Below are positions 1-10,200 of a stretch of DNA of 64,000 bases, in pieces; position 1 is the stretch's first letter; each line of letters opens with the position of its first letter. The DNA lies in contig NZ_JARZAJ010000013.1 in NCBI RefSeq assembly GCF_029892105.1, positions 62,001 to 126,000 on the forward strand. Direction: 5' to 3'. The notes under the pieces are model-generated. The model saw only the letters and a program-made list of their open reading frames with translations, did not search any database and had not been told where the DNA came from. Made by a program: the position numbers and the translations under genes. This DNA is from Kitasatospora sp. GP82 (GTDB lineage: Bacteria > Actinomycetota > Actinomycetes > Streptomycetales > Streptomycetaceae).

Positions 1-1052
1 CGACCGGCGGCACGGATCAGGTGGATCAGCTCGGTGAGGTTGGAGCGGTGCTTGGCCCCGGCGGCGGAGACGACGTTCTCCTCCAGCATCACGGAACCGA
101 GGTCGTCGGCACCGTAGTGCAGCGAGAGCTGGCCTGCCTCCTTGCCGGTGGTCAGCCAGGAGCCCTGGATGTGGGCCACGTTGTCCAGGAAGAGCCGCGC
201 GATGGCGATCATGCGCAGGTACTCGAAGACGGTGGCCTGCGTCGAGCCCTTGAGGTGGTTGTTCTGCGGCTGGTAGGTGTACGGGATGAAGGCGCGGAAG
301 CCGCCCGTACGGTCCTGCACCTCACGGATCATGCGCAGGTGCTCGATCCGCTCGGCGTTGGTCTCGCCGGTGCCCATCAGCATGGTGGAGGTGGACTCGA
401 CGCCCAGGCCGTGCGCGGCCTCCATGATCTCCAGCCAGCGCTCGCCGGACTCCTTGAGCGGGGCGATCGCCTTGCGCGGACGCTCCGGCAGCAGCTCGGC
501 GCCGGCACCGGCGAAGGAGTCCAGGCCCGCGCGGTGGATCCGGGTGATGGCCTCCTCGATGGAGACGCCCGAGATCCTCGCCATGTGGTCGACCTCGGAG
601 GCGCCCAGCGAGTGGATCACCAGCTGCGGGAACTCGGCCTTGATCGCGGAGAAGGCGCGCTCGTAGTACTCGACGCCGTAGTCCGGGTGGTGCCCGCCCT
701 GGAACATGATCTGGGTGCCACCGAGCTCGACCGTCTCCGCGCAGCGGCGCAGGATCTCGTCGAGGTCGCGGGACCAGCCCTTGTCGCTCTTCGGCGGCAC
801 GTAGAAGGCGCAGAACTTGCACGCCGTCACACAGACGTTGGTGTAGTTGATGTTTCGCTCGATGATGTACGTCGCGATGTGCTCGACGCCTGCGTAGCGG
901 CGGCGGCGGACGGCATCGGCGGCGGAGCCCAGCGCGTGCAGCGGCGCGGAGCGGTAGAGCTCCAACGCCTCCTCGGGGGTGATCCGGCCCCCGGCAGCCG
1001 CACGGTCGAGGACGGCCTGCAGGTCAGTGGCGGTAGGGGACTGCTCGGACAC
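1..1052 (-). CDS. mqnC: Cyclic dehypoxanthinyl futalosine synthase MqnC (3' end cut by window)
   Basis: Radical SAM enzyme of the futalosine route to menaquinone; it converts dehypoxanthinyl futalosine to its cyclic form. The GTG start at 1052 has AAGAAGG about 8 bases upstream. The reading frame stays open to the window edge. The radical SAM triad is CVTACKFC (C74, C78, C81). Family segments such as FQGGHHPDYG, SLGASEVDHMARISG and LHYGADDLGSVMLEENVVS are present. About 350 residues are visible, so only the C-terminal end is missing. mqnA lies upstream on the same strand, separated by about 400 bases of repeats, so the two are probably separate transcription units of one pathway. Confidence 0.96.
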   Translation of the reverse strand, partial: MSEQSPTATDLQAVLDRAAAGGRITPEEALELYRSAPLHALGSAADAVRRRRYAGVEHIATYIIERNINYTNVCVTACKFCAFYVPPKSDKGWSRDLDEILRRCAETVELGGTQIMFQGGHHPDYGVEYYERAFSAIKAEFPQLVIHSLGASEVDHMARISGVSIEEAITRIHRAGLDSFAGAGAELLPERPRKAIAPLKESGERWLEIMEAAHGLGVESTSTMLMGTGETNAERIEHLRMIREVQDRTGGFRAFIPYTYQPQNNHLKGSTQATVFEYLRMIAIARLFLDNVAHIQGSWLTTGKEAGQLSLHYGADDLGSVMLEENVVSAAGAKHRSNLTELIHLIRAAG

Positions 1053-1246
1053 CTGGCGGGCCTTCTTTCTCTCCAACGTCGGGTCGCCTCGGCCGAGCAG
1101 TAGCAGGGGACGGTTCGCTCGGCCGACATGACCGAACCAGCCTACGCCAGCACCCTTCCGCGGCCTTGCGCGCCCGCCGCAGTGCGCACGCGATCAGCCA
1201 GGCAACGCCTTTGGGCACCGCACACGGCCGGCCAGGCAACGCCTTC

Positions 1247-1420
1247 GGGGGCGCGGGGCTCTGCTTGATCAACTGCGTGCGCGACCGGCGCGCTACGGAG
1301 GTGCACGGTTGCTCGCGCAGTTCCCCGCGCCCCCCGAAAACCAGTGCTCGCGCTCCACGAGCAGCCGCGCAGTTCCCCGCGCCCCTTAAAAACCCACAGC
1401 TCCCCGCCGGCGGAGAAGGC
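1247..1420. repeat. Dispersed intergenic repeats between mqnC and mqnA
   Basis: This gap (1053-1455) holds no convincing gene. At 1247-1280 is a copy of a repeat with core GGGGCGCGGGGCTCTGC followed by TTGATCAACTGCGTGC. Related copies occur near 25570, 32012 and 52357. Further on are two or three copies of a second type, GCGCAGTTCCCCGCGCCCC, which recurs at 15064-15163. The base composition and tandem arrangement suggest terminator-like palindromic repeats rather than coding DNA. Confidence 0.7.
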
Positions 1421-1455
1421 CGCAGTTCCCCGCGCTCCTGGGTGCGTTGCCCAGG

Positions 1456-2918
<1,463 letters not shown>

Positions 2919-3012
2919 CATCTCCTCTTGATGATCTGATCGCTCGGGACCTCTTGTTGGTCCGAAGGCAGCCGGTATACGGCCGCCCCCAAGAGCATGA
3001 TGAGAAGTACCA

Positions 3013-3056
3013 AGGGGGCCCGCCACGTCTCGTACGCGGCGGGCCCCCTGCCTTTT
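3013..3056. terminator. Terminator after the cold-shock gene
   Basis: AGGGGGCCCGCC (3013-3024) pairs perfectly with GGCGGGCCCCCT (3038-3049), followed by CTGCCTTTT-like T-run at 3053-3056. It lies between two convergent genes and can terminate both, with the T-run favouring the + strand. Confidence 0.85.
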
Positions 3057-3065
3057 CACCCCCGC

Positions 3066-4286
3066 TCAGACGGACTTCAGCACGGCGAGTATCTGGGCGG
3101 TGATCGCCGCCTCGTTCCGCTCGTACTCCGGCCCGGTCAGCTGCGTCTCGTCGGCCGGGAGACCGGTCAGCACGGGAGTGTGCAGGTGGCCGCCGGGCAT
3201 TTCGGGACGCAGCTCCATCCGCAGCCGGTTGCTGCGGTAGGCCACCTCGTTGGAGAGGTAGCCGCCGCCCCCGCCGGCCACCGCACGGGAGTGGGGGCTC
3301 GGCCCGTCCGTCCGGTCGACCGGCTCGCTCCGGCCGGCCGGGATCTCGGTCACCGCGGTGTTCAGCAGGACGGGGTACGGGGTCTGGGCGGCGGCCGTCA
3401 TCGCCCCGGCCGGCAGGGTGCCTCGGATGAACTCGGGGCCGGGACCCATACCGGGGGCGGTCACCGGGTGGTCGCGGGTGCCACCGGAGAGGACGCCGTC
3501 GTTGTCGGTGTGCGGGTCGGCGGAACGGGCCCGGCCGGCCCAGCCCTCCAGAGTGAACTTTCCCGGGTAGCCCTGGCTGATGGTGGTGATCAGGTCGGCC
3601 GCGCGCGGCCCCGGGGCCAGTCCGGGGGCGAAGGCCCGCTCGACGATGCCGTGGTCGAAGTCGGCGTAGCGCACCGGCAGGACGACCGCGCGGATCTCGG
3701 CGCTCGTACCGTCGTCCAGGGTGATCCGGCGGCCGTTGAGGGCGAGGGCCGCTGCGCCCGAGGGGTTGCCGGTCCGCAGGTCCCGGTCCAGATTGAACGG
3801 GTCGAAGCCGCTGATGAAGATCCGGCGCACGCCCGGCAGCCCGCTGAACCGGTTGTCGGTGAGCCCGCGCGAGGCGTCCTCGAAGCGGGTCCGCAGGGCT
3901 GCCGTGTCCACCGGGAACCGCGGCCGCCAGCGCTCCAGACGGCCTGCCATCGTCAGCCGTGCCCAGTACAGCGGCCGGTCGTCGCCGCTGGGCAGGTCAC
4001 CGCAGGACTGCCGCCCCTGCGCCCGGTCCACCGCCGACTGCCACAGCTCCGTGCCCCAGGCGTCCACCAGCCGCTCGGCCTCCCGTTCGCCGCGCACCTC
4101 GCGCAGCGCCGCCGGGAACCGCTCGGTGAACCGGCCGAAACCGGCGCGCCGTACCAGCTCTGCCGTCCTGGGGTCGGCCAGCCGCCCCTGCTCGACACCG
4201 ACTGCCGTGTCCCCGGCCGCCACCTGGGCGGGCAGCACCGGAGTCGGCACCGTCACAGCCGTTTCCCACTTCTTCGAAGCGCTCAT
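3066..4286 (-). CDS. Pyroglutamyl-peptidase I-like protein (C15 family) with altered nucleophile
   Basis: A 406-residue protein whose C-terminal half resembles peptidase family C15, which removes N-terminal pyroglutamate. Seen: ISGFDPF and NPSG (family signature TGFDPF...NPSG), a Glu in FTLEGWAGRAR (about E247) and a His in GGHLHTPVL (about H369). The position of the catalytic Cys (motif YLCN in the family) reads YLSNEVAYR here, Ser about 345. Bacterial C15 enzymes are only about 215 residues, so roughly 170 N-terminal residues are extra. No signal peptide is obvious. The ATG at 4286 was chosen over a longer frame to 4340 because the longer N-terminus is low-complexity Arg-rich. Activity is uncertain. 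Confidence 0.8.
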   Translation of the reverse strand: MSASKKWETAVTVPTPVLPAQVAAGDTAVGVEQGRLADPRTAELVRRAGFGRFTERFPAALREVRGEREAERLVDAWGTELWQSAVDRAQGRQSCGDLPSGDDRPLYWARLTMAGRLERWRPRFPVDTAALRTRFEDASRGLTDNRFSGLPGVRRIFISGFDPFNLDRDLRTGNPSGAAALALNGRRITLDDGTSAEIRAVVLPVRYADFDHGIVERAFAPGLAPGPRAADLITTISQGYPGKFTLEGWAGRARSADPHTDNDGVLSGGTRDHPVTAPGMGPGPEFIRGTLPAGAMTAAAQTPYPVLLNTAVTEIPAGRSEPVDRTDGPSPHSRAVAGGGGGYLSNEVAYRSNRLRMELRPEMPGGHLHTPVLTGLPADETQLTGPEYERNEAAITAQILAVLKSV

Positions 4287-4370
4287 GCGGCGTGACCTTA
4301 CGCACCGCCACCTTCGCGGCGAAGGGCTGCTTTCGGCCACTTCCCGTCCCGGAGGCCGCCCGGAAATGGT

Positions 4371-4403
4371 CGAGCCCGCACCCGGTGACCGGGTACGGGC
4401 TCG
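4371..4403 (-). terminator. Hairpin downstream of the SLC1-family transporter gene
   Basis: CGAGCCCG (4371-4378) pairs with CGGGCTCG (4396-4403), with a nested CCCGGT/ACCGGG stem inside. It lies 50 bases past the stop of the transporter gene, on the minus strand, before the next gene's start region. Confidence 0.6.
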
Positions 4404-4407
4404 ACGG

Positions 4408-4458
4408 TGCTGTGGTGCTGTGATGCTGTGATGCGTCAGGTGCGTCAGGTGCGTCAGG
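4408..4458. repeat. Short tandem repeats at the 3' end of the transporter gene
   Basis: Three copies of an 8-base unit (TGCTGTGG/A, 4408-4431) run directly into three exact copies of TGCGTCAGG (4432-4458). The last copy includes the stop codon of the transporter gene at 4454, so slippage here could change the C-terminus. Confidence 0.75.
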
Positions 4459-5776
4459 CTGCGACGGCGACCTTGGCGGTGGCGGGGGCCTCGTCGTAGA
4501 GGTCGCCGGTGGGGTTGTTGTAGGCGTGCAGGTCGAGGGTCTTCTCGCGGGCCGCGACCAGGATCGGGACGACCGACTGGCCGGCCACGTTGGTGGCGGT
4601 GCGGACCATGTCGAGGATCGGGTCGATGGCGAGCAGCAGGCCGACGCCCTCCAGCGGGAGGCCCAGGGTGGAGAGCGTGAGCGTCAGCATCACGATCGCG
4701 CCGGTCAGACCGGCGGTGGCGGCGGAGCCGATGACCGAGACGAAGGCGATCAGCAGGTAGTCACCGATGCCGAGGTGGATGCCGTAGACCTGGGCGACGA
4801 AGATCGAGGCCAGCGCGGGGTAGATCGCGGCGCAGCCGTCCATCTTGGTGGTGGCGCCGAACGGGACGGCGAAGGACGCGTACTCGCTGGGGACGCCGAG
4901 CCGCTCGGTGACCCGGCGGGTGACCGGCAGGGTGCCGACGGAGGAGCGGGAGACGAAGGCCAGCTGGATCGCGGGCCAGGCGCCCAGATAGAAGTTCAGC
5001 GGGTTGAGACCGCCGACGAAGCGCAGCAGGACCGAGTAGACGACGAACAGCACCAGCGCGCAGCCGACGTACACGTCGATCGTCAGGGTGGCGAAGGGCT
5101 TGAGCAGGTCCCAGCCGTACTTGGCGACGGACTTGCCGATCAGGCCGAGGGTGCCGAGCGGGGCGAGCCTGATGACCCACCAGAGCGCGGTCTGGGTGAG
5201 GTCGAGCACGGACTCGCTGAGCTTGCGGACGGGCTCGGCCTTCTCGCCGATCTTGAGGATGGCCGCACCGGTGACCGCGCCCAGGAAGACGATCTGAAGG
5301 ACGTTCACCTCGACGAAGGAGGTGGCGATGTTGGTCGGGATGATCCCGGTCAGGAAGTCGACCCAGGAGCCTGCGTGATCCGGAGCCTTCAGCCCGGCGG
5401 TCGAAAGGCCCGCGCCCTGGCCCGGGTTGGTGAGCAGACCCAGGCCGAGACCGATGCCGACGGCGATCAGCGAGGTGACCAGGAACCAGAACAGCGTGCG
5501 GACGGCCAGCCGGGCGGCGTTGGTGACGTTGGCCAGGTTGGCGACGCTCACCACGATCGCGGCGAAGACCAGCGGCGGGACGGCCAGCTTGAGCAGCTGG
5601 ACGAAGGTCTTGCCGATGGTGTCGAGGGTGGTGGTCAGCCAGGAGACGTCCTGGACCCGGGCGAGGTAGCCGAGGGCCAGGCCGAGGACGAGGCCACCGA
5701 CGATCTGAACCCAGAAGGGCGTCTTACGGATCTTCCCGAACAGGGAGGGCGCTGGTGTGGAGGGCGCTGCGGACAT
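4454..5776 (-). CDS. Dicarboxylate/amino acid:cation symporter (SLC1/DAACS family) with unusual ion-site motifs
   Basis: A 440-residue secondary transporter with the SLC1 fold, a multi-spanning membrane protein. The Ser-rich hairpin SRSSVGTLP is seen, as is the transmembrane-7 motif, which reads TKMDGC (K311-C315) instead of the family TNMDGT. The TM8 region IDPILDMVRTATNVAGQ keeps two Asp residues, R392, Thr and Asn but has Gln (Q400) where sodium-coupled members have Asp. These two changed positions belong to a sodium site in GltPh-type structures, so coupling may differ. Start ATG at 5776 has GGAG about 9 bases upstream. A clear sigma70-type promoter lies at 6010-6039. Substrate cannot be told. 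Confidence 0.9.
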   Translation of the reverse strand: MSAAPSTPAPSLFGKIRKTPFWVQIVGGLVLGLALGYLARVQDVSWLTTTLDTIGKTFVQLLKLAVPPLVFAAIVVSVANLANVTNAARLAVRTLFWFLVTSLIAVGIGLGLGLLTNPGQGAGLSTAGLKAPDHAGSWVDFLTGIIPTNIATSFVEVNVLQIVFLGAVTGAAILKIGEKAEPVRKLSESVLDLTQTALWWVIRLAPLGTLGLIGKSVAKYGWDLLKPFATLTIDVYVGCALVLFVVYSVLLRFVGGLNPLNFYLGAWPAIQLAFVSRSSVGTLPVTRRVTERLGVPSEYASFAVPFGATTKMDGCAAIYPALASIFVAQVYGIHLGIGDYLLIAFVSVIGSAATAGLTGAIVMLTLTLSTLGLPLEGVGLLLAIDPILDMVRTATNVAGQSVVPILVAAREKTLDLHAYNNPTGDLYDEAPATAKVAVAA

Positions 5777-6009
5777 GGTGGTGCGGCTCCGGGGGGCGGT
5801 GCGGGAGAGGGGGCGGCGGGGGCACGGCGGCACGGGCGCTGAAGCACCGGGCTGGGAGACCCGGGTGTCAGGAGGGGCGTACCGCCGGCATACAGCTGGG
5901 CGCACGACAGGGGCGCGGGCTGTCCGCAGCACCGGGCAGGCACGAGCAGGGCATGAGCGGGGTGCTCATCCCTTGCTGCGAAGGCGTGCCTGAGGTGGTC
6001 ATGGCCCAC

Positions 6010-6041
6010 ACAGTAGCAACAAACCTTTGAGATGTTCAAAG
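6010..6041 (-). promoter_or_regulatory. Promoter with overlapping operator for the SLC1 transporter gene
   Basis: On the minus strand TTGAAC (complement of 6034-6039) and TACTGT (complement of 6010-6015) are separated by 18 bases, a good HrdB-type promoter. The inverted repeat CTTTGA-5-TCAAAG (6025-6041) overlaps the -35 box, so a repressor bound there would block transcription. The 5' leader to the ATG at 5776 would be about 225 bases. Confidence 0.65.
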
Positions 6042-6099
6042 TACTTGTTTGAGGTGTGGCCACGAACCATCTCGGGCGCGGCCCCACCGCGTCCGTCCG

Positions 6100-7581
6100 C
6101 TACTTCCCGAAGGCCGCCTTGATCATGGCCTTGGCGACCGGCGCGGCCAGGCCGCCGCCGGTGACATCGGACCGGTTGGCGGCGCCGTCCACGACCACCA
6201 CCGCGATGGCGATCCGGTGCCCGCTGCCGTCGTCCGCGTAGGAGGTGAACCAGGCATACGGGGTGCCGCTGTTGTTCACGCCGTTCTGCGCGGTGCCGGT
6301 CTTGCCGCCGACCGTCACACCGTCCACCGCCGCCGCCGTCCCGGTGCCGGCGGTCACCACCGTGACCATCGCGGACTGGAGCTGACGGGCCGTCTTCTCG
6401 CTCATGGCCCGGGTGAGCTGCTGCGGCTTGAAGTCCTCGACGGTGCGGCCCTCGTGGTCGGTGAGCTTGTCCACCATGGAGGGCTGCATCAGCACACCGC
6501 CGTCCGCGATCGCGGAGGAGACCATGGCCATCTGCAGCGGGGTCGCGGTGACCGAGAACTGGCCGATACCGGTCAGCGCGAGCTGCGAGGGCTCCAGCTT
6601 GTCCGGGTACACGCTGGTGGCGGCCCGGACCGGGATGTCCAGCGTGCCGAGGTTGAAGCCGAACTTGGCCGCCTGCGCGGAGAGTCTGGCCTCGCCCAGA
6701 TCGGCGGCCAGCTTGGCGAAGACGTTGTTGCAGGAGTACTGGAGCGCCACCCGCAGGCTGGCGTTGGTGCACGGGGCTGCGGGGTTCTCGTTGGTGATCT
6801 GCCTGCGGGTGTCCGGCAGGGTGTACGGGTCGGGGCTCACGGTGGGCGTGTCCACGTCCGGGTACAGGCCGTTCTCCAGCGCGGCGGCGGCCGTCACCAG
6901 CTTGAAGGTCGAGCCGGGGGCATAGGTGGAGCGCAGCGCGTGGTTGAGCATCGCCGAACCGCTGTCCGCACTGAGCAGCTTCCAGGCGGCCGCGTCGGCG
7001 TTCGACCGTCCGGCGATCGCCGAGGGGTCGAACGAAGCCGTGCTGACCAGGCCGAGAACGGCGCCGGTCGCCGGGTCGACGGCCACGGCCGCGCCCTGCT
7101 TGCCGTCGAGCGCGTCCCAGGCGGCCTTCTGCACCTTGGGGTCGATGCTGGTCACCACGTCGCCACCGGGCGGAGCGGTACGGGTGAGCGCGTCGGCGGG
7201 ACCGGCCAGCCGGGGGTCGGTACCACTGAGCAGCCCGGAGTAGAGGCTCTCCAACTGGGTCGAGCCGTACGCCTGCGAGCTGTAGCCGGTCACCGGGGCG
7301 TACAGCGGACCGTCGGTGTAGCTGCGCTTGTAGGCGAGTTCACCACCGGTCGGGGTGGAGCCGGTGACGGGCTGCCCGCCGACCAGGATGTTGCCGAGCG
7401 GCTTGCCGTACCGCTCGATCGCGATCCGGGCGTTGGCGGGGTTGTTGTCGTACGAGTCGGCCTTGGCGACGGTCAGCCAGGTGGCGCGCGCCATCAGGAG
7501 CAGGACCAGCAGCAGACAGAAGGCGGCGGCACGGCGAAGCGGTCGGTGCATGGCGTCGCGGCGGCTCGGTTGGGTCTTCAT
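6100..7581 (-). CDS. Class B penicillin-binding protein (transpeptidase, PbpA/FtsI type)
   Basis: A 493-residue membrane-anchored D,D-transpeptidase that crosslinks peptidoglycan on the outer face of the membrane. There is one N-terminal membrane segment (about residues 17-37, AAAFCLLLVLLLMARATWL). The transpeptidase motifs are complete: SxxK as STFK (S224-K227), SxN as SCN (S283-N285) and KTGT (K427). The size and layout fit the short PbpA-like class B PBPs of actinomycetes that accompany FtsW/RodA-type proteins, but no such partner is in this window. The ATG at 7581 follows CAGGGA by 5 bases; an in-frame ATG 10 codons later is possible. It is divergent from the MFS gene at 7848. Confidence 0.93.
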   Translation of the reverse strand: MKTQPSRRDAMHRPLRRAAAFCLLLVLLLMARATWLTVAKADSYDNNPANARIAIERYGKPLGNILVGGQPVTGSTPTGGELAYKRSYTDGPLYAPVTGYSSQAYGSTQLESLYSGLLSGTDPRLAGPADALTRTAPPGGDVVTSIDPKVQKAAWDALDGKQGAAVAVDPATGAVLGLVSTASFDPSAIAGRSNADAAAWKLLSADSGSAMLNHALRSTYAPGSTFKLVTAAAALENGLYPDVDTPTVSPDPYTLPDTRRQITNENPAAPCTNASLRVALQYSCNNVFAKLAADLGEARLSAQAAKFGFNLGTLDIPVRAATSVYPDKLEPSQLALTGIGQFSVTATPLQMAMVSSAIADGGVLMQPSMVDKLTDHEGRTVEDFKPQQLTRAMSEKTARQLQSAMVTVVTAGTGTAAAVDGVTVGGKTGTAQNGVNNSGTPYAWFTSYADDGSGHRIAIAVVVVDGAANRSDVTGGGLAAPVAKAMIKAAFGK

Positions 7582-7757
7582 CAGTCCCTGTACAGCCGCC
7601 GGGCTGGGCTCCCCATCCGTCCCGCGGCCTGGTCACGGCCGTCGGTCCCAGGCGGCCTGGCGAATCTGCATCTTCCGGACACTCCGACGACCCGGGCACC
7701 GCGCGCGGTTCCCGGTGCGACCCTCGCCACACCCGCCCGCCCCGGCCTCCGCTCCGA

Positions 7758-7785
7758 TTGACCTGGTCTAGTTATACGTATAACT
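7758..7785 (+). promoter_or_regulatory. Promoter overlapped by a perfect 16-bp palindrome
   Basis: AGTTATACGTATAACT (7770-7785) is perfectly self-complementary and AT-rich within very GC-rich DNA. It covers a TATAAC -10-like box (7779-7784), with TTGACC (7758-7763) upstream at a slightly short 15-base spacing. This looks like an autoregulated or repressor-controlled promoter for the MFS gene starting at 7848. The LacI-type regulator just downstream of that gene is a candidate binder, though TetR and GntR proteins use similar sites. Confidence 0.65.
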
Positions 7786-7847
7786 TGACTGACGCCGCCC
7801 CCGCCGCTCTGCCCGCACGCCCTGCCCGAACGGGAGAACCACCTGCC

Positions 7848-9068
7848 ATGGGCTACCTCGCCCTGCTCCGCGCGCCCCATGTCACCCGACTCCTGTTCGG
7901 CACCCTGCTCGGGCGCCTGCCGGCCGGCATGACCGCCCTGGTCATCGCCCTCGCCCTGCGCGAGGCCCACACCCCGTACAGCAGGATCGGCCTGGCCACC
8001 GCCGCGTACGCGATCGCCGCCGCGATCGGCGGTCCGGTACTCGGCCGGATCGTCGACCGCACCGGACAGCCCCGGGTCCTGCTCGGCTCCGCCGTGGTCG
8101 CCGGGCTCGGCTACGCCCTGCTCGCACTCGCCCCCGGCTCGGCTATCGCCGCACCCGTCGGCGCCGCGATAGCCGGGCTCGCGATGCCGCCCCTCGAACC
8201 CTGCCTGCGCGCCCTGTGGCCCGCCGTGGTCGAGGAGGAGCAGCTGGACACCGCCTACGCCTTCGACTCCGCCTCCCAGCAGATCCTCTACGTCGCGGGC
8301 CCGCTCGCCGTGGCCGGGATCGCCGCCGCCTTCGGCCCGTCCACAGCCCTGTGGACAGCCGCCGTGCTCGGCCTGACCGGCTCACTGGTGGTCGCCACCG
8401 CCGCACCCGCCCGCGCCTGGCGGGCACCCGCGCGGGAGTCCTCCGCCGGACTGCTCGGGCCGCTGCGCTCCCTGGGCCTGGTACTGCTGCTGATCGGCCT
8501 GGCCGGCGCGGGCTGGACGGTCGGCGCCCAGAACGTCCTGTTCATCGCGTACGCCGAACAGCACCCGCACGGCCTGCCCGGCGGCGCGGGCACACTGCTC
8601 GCGCTGGCCGCCCTCGGCGGACTGCTCGGCGCGCTCGCGTACGGCACGGTCAAGTGGCGCAGCACCACCGCCACCCGCACCTGGGTGATCGCCCTCGCCA
8701 TGGGCGCCTCCTACCTGCCGCTGCTGCTCCTGCCGGGACCCACCGCGATGGCCGCCCTCGCCTTCCTCTCCGGCATCGGCCTCGCCCCGCTGCTCGCCGC
8801 CGCCTTCGTCCTGGTCGCCGAACTCGCCCCCACCGGCACCGTCACCGAAGCCTTCGCCTGGCTGATCACCCTCTTCGCCACCGGCAACGCCGCGGGCTAC
8901 GCCGTCTCCGGCGCCCTGGTCGGCAACTCGCTGCGTACCGTCGCCCTCTGCGCCACCGCCGGGATCTGCCTCGGCGGCCTGCTCCTCTTCGCCACCCGCC
9001 GCCTGTTCCATCCCGCAGCCGCCGGCGGCACCCACGACCGAGCGACAGAGCTGGTCCCGGCCCCCTGA
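7848..9068 (+). CDS. MFS transporter
   Basis: A 406-residue major facilitator protein with about 12 hydrophobic segments, starting MGYLALLRAPHVTRLLFGTLLGRLP. The loop after TM2 reads GRIVDRTGQPRVLLG, matching the MFS motif A region. Substrate is unknown; similar Streptomyces proteins are annotated as drug or sugar exporters. The ATG at 7848 with CGGGAG 11 bases upstream was chosen over an in-frame start at 7758 because the longer version would overlap the promoter palindrome. It is convergent with the LacI gene at 9138. Confidence 0.9.
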   Translation: MGYLALLRAPHVTRLLFGTLLGRLPAGMTALVIALALREAHTPYSRIGLATAAYAIAAAIGGPVLGRIVDRTGQPRVLLGSAVVAGLGYALLALAPGSAIAAPVGAAIAGLAMPPLEPCLRALWPAVVEEEQLDTAYAFDSASQQILYVAGPLAVAGIAAAFGPSTALWTAAVLGLTGSLVVATAAPARAWRAPARESSAGLLGPLRSLGLVLLLIGLAGAGWTVGAQNVLFIAYAEQHPHGLPGGAGTLLALAALGGLLGALAYGTVKWRSTTATRTWVIALAMGASYLPLLLLPGPTAMAALAFLSGIGLAPLLAAAFVLVAELAPTGTVTEAFAWLITLFATGNAAGYAVSGALVGNSLRTVALCATAGICLGGLLLFATRRLFHPAAAGGTHDRATELVPAP

Positions 9069-9137
9069 CCGGCCCAAGCACCGGCACGTGTCCGACCATG
9101 CACCGTCCAGGGGTGCGCTGCCGAGGTGGGGTGTGGT

Positions 9138-10172
9138 TCAGGCGGTGGTGGAGTTGCGCAGGACGAGGGTGGTGGCCAACGGCTCGGCGGACGGGGCGGG
9201 TTCGCCGCGGAGGAGGGCGGCGAGGGCGGCGACGCCGACGCGGCCGAGGTCCTCGCCCGGGAGGTCCACGGTGGTGAGCGGCGGGGCCAGCAGGTCGGCC
9301 ACCGGGATGTTGTCGATGCCGACCACCGAGACGTCCGCCGGGATCCGCAGGCCGAGATCGGCTGCGGCCTGGTAGAGGCCCGAGGCCACCACGTCGTCGT
9401 CGCAGACCACCGCATGCGGCCGGTCGGGCCGGCTCAGCAGCTGGTGCGCCGCCGAACGGGCGGCCCGCTGCCCCTCGTTGAGGCTGACACCCACCTCGAC
9501 CACCTCAAGTCCCTTGGTGGCGGCCTCGAACGCGGACTGCCGGACCCGGAAGGTGTACGCGGAGTGGGTCGAGCGCAGATGGCCGATCCGCCGGTGCCCC
9601 AAGCCCACGAGGTGCTCGACGGCCGCCCGCATGCCACCCGCGACGTCGAGCTCGAAGGTGGGCCTGGCGCGGCTGCCCGACGGGTCGGCGTCGAGGAACA
9701 CGGCCGGGGTGTCGGCGGGCAGTTCGCCGAGTTGGCTGTCGTCCGGCGAGCAGATCAGCAGTCCGTCGAAACGGCTGGTGGTGGCGGCCTCGGCGAGCGT
9801 CGCGCTGCCCCAGCCGGAGCTGACCACCACGGCCAGGCCGTGCTTCCCGGCCTCCTCGTGGACACCGGCCAGCACCCGGCCGAAGAACGGGCCGAGGATG
9901 TTGGGCACCGCGAGCAGGATCATCCCGCTGCGGCCGAGCCGCAGTTGGCGCCCTGCCGCCTGCGGCCGGTAGCCGAGGCTGCGGGCGGCCTCACGGACCC
10001 GCTGCCTGGTCGCCTCGGAGACCCGGTGCGCGGCCTCGGAGCCGGAGAAGACCAGCGAGACGGTCGCCTGGGAGACCCCGGCCAGGCGTGCGACGTCCCG
10101 CCCGGTGGGCCTGCGCCCGGGCGCGGCGGAGCGCCCTTCGACGGCAGGGGCGTTGGGGTCCGGGGCGGTCAT
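9138..10172 (-). CDS. LacI-family transcriptional regulator
   Basis: A 344-residue DNA-binding repressor with an N-terminal LacI helix-turn-helix (about residues 24-46, GRDVARLAGVSQATVSLVFSG) after a 20-residue flexible leader. A periplasmic-binding-protein-like ligand domain follows (GMILLAVPNILGPFFGRVL through VSVVGIDNIPVADLLAPPLT). The ligand is probably a sugar or nucleoside, not identifiable from sequence. It is convergent with the MFS gene and a plausible regulator of its palindromic promoter. Confidence 0.93.
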   Translation of the reverse strand: MTAPDPNAPAVEGRSAAPGRRPTGRDVARLAGVSQATVSLVFSGSEAAHRVSEATRQRVREAARSLGYRPQAAGRQLRLGRSGMILLAVPNILGPFFGRVLAGVHEEAGKHGLAVVVSSGWGSATLAEAATTSRFDGLLICSPDDSQLGELPADTPAVFLDADPSGSRARPTFELDVAGGMRAAVEHLVGLGHRRIGHLRSTHSAYTFRVRQSAFEAATKGLEVVEVGVSLNEGQRAARSAAHQLLSRPDRPHAVVCDDDVVASGLYQAAADLGLRIPADVSVVGIDNIPVADLLAPPLTTVDLPGEDLGRVGVAALAALLRGEPAPSAEPLATTLVLRNSTTA

Positions 10173-10200
10173 GGCGCTGGTACGGGTGGCGGGGCGGCCG

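Noticed and set aside
7761..7775. Possible DasR site (CTGGTCTAG) before the MFS gene
   Set aside because: Only half of the palindromic dre consensus is present; the second half is unrelated.
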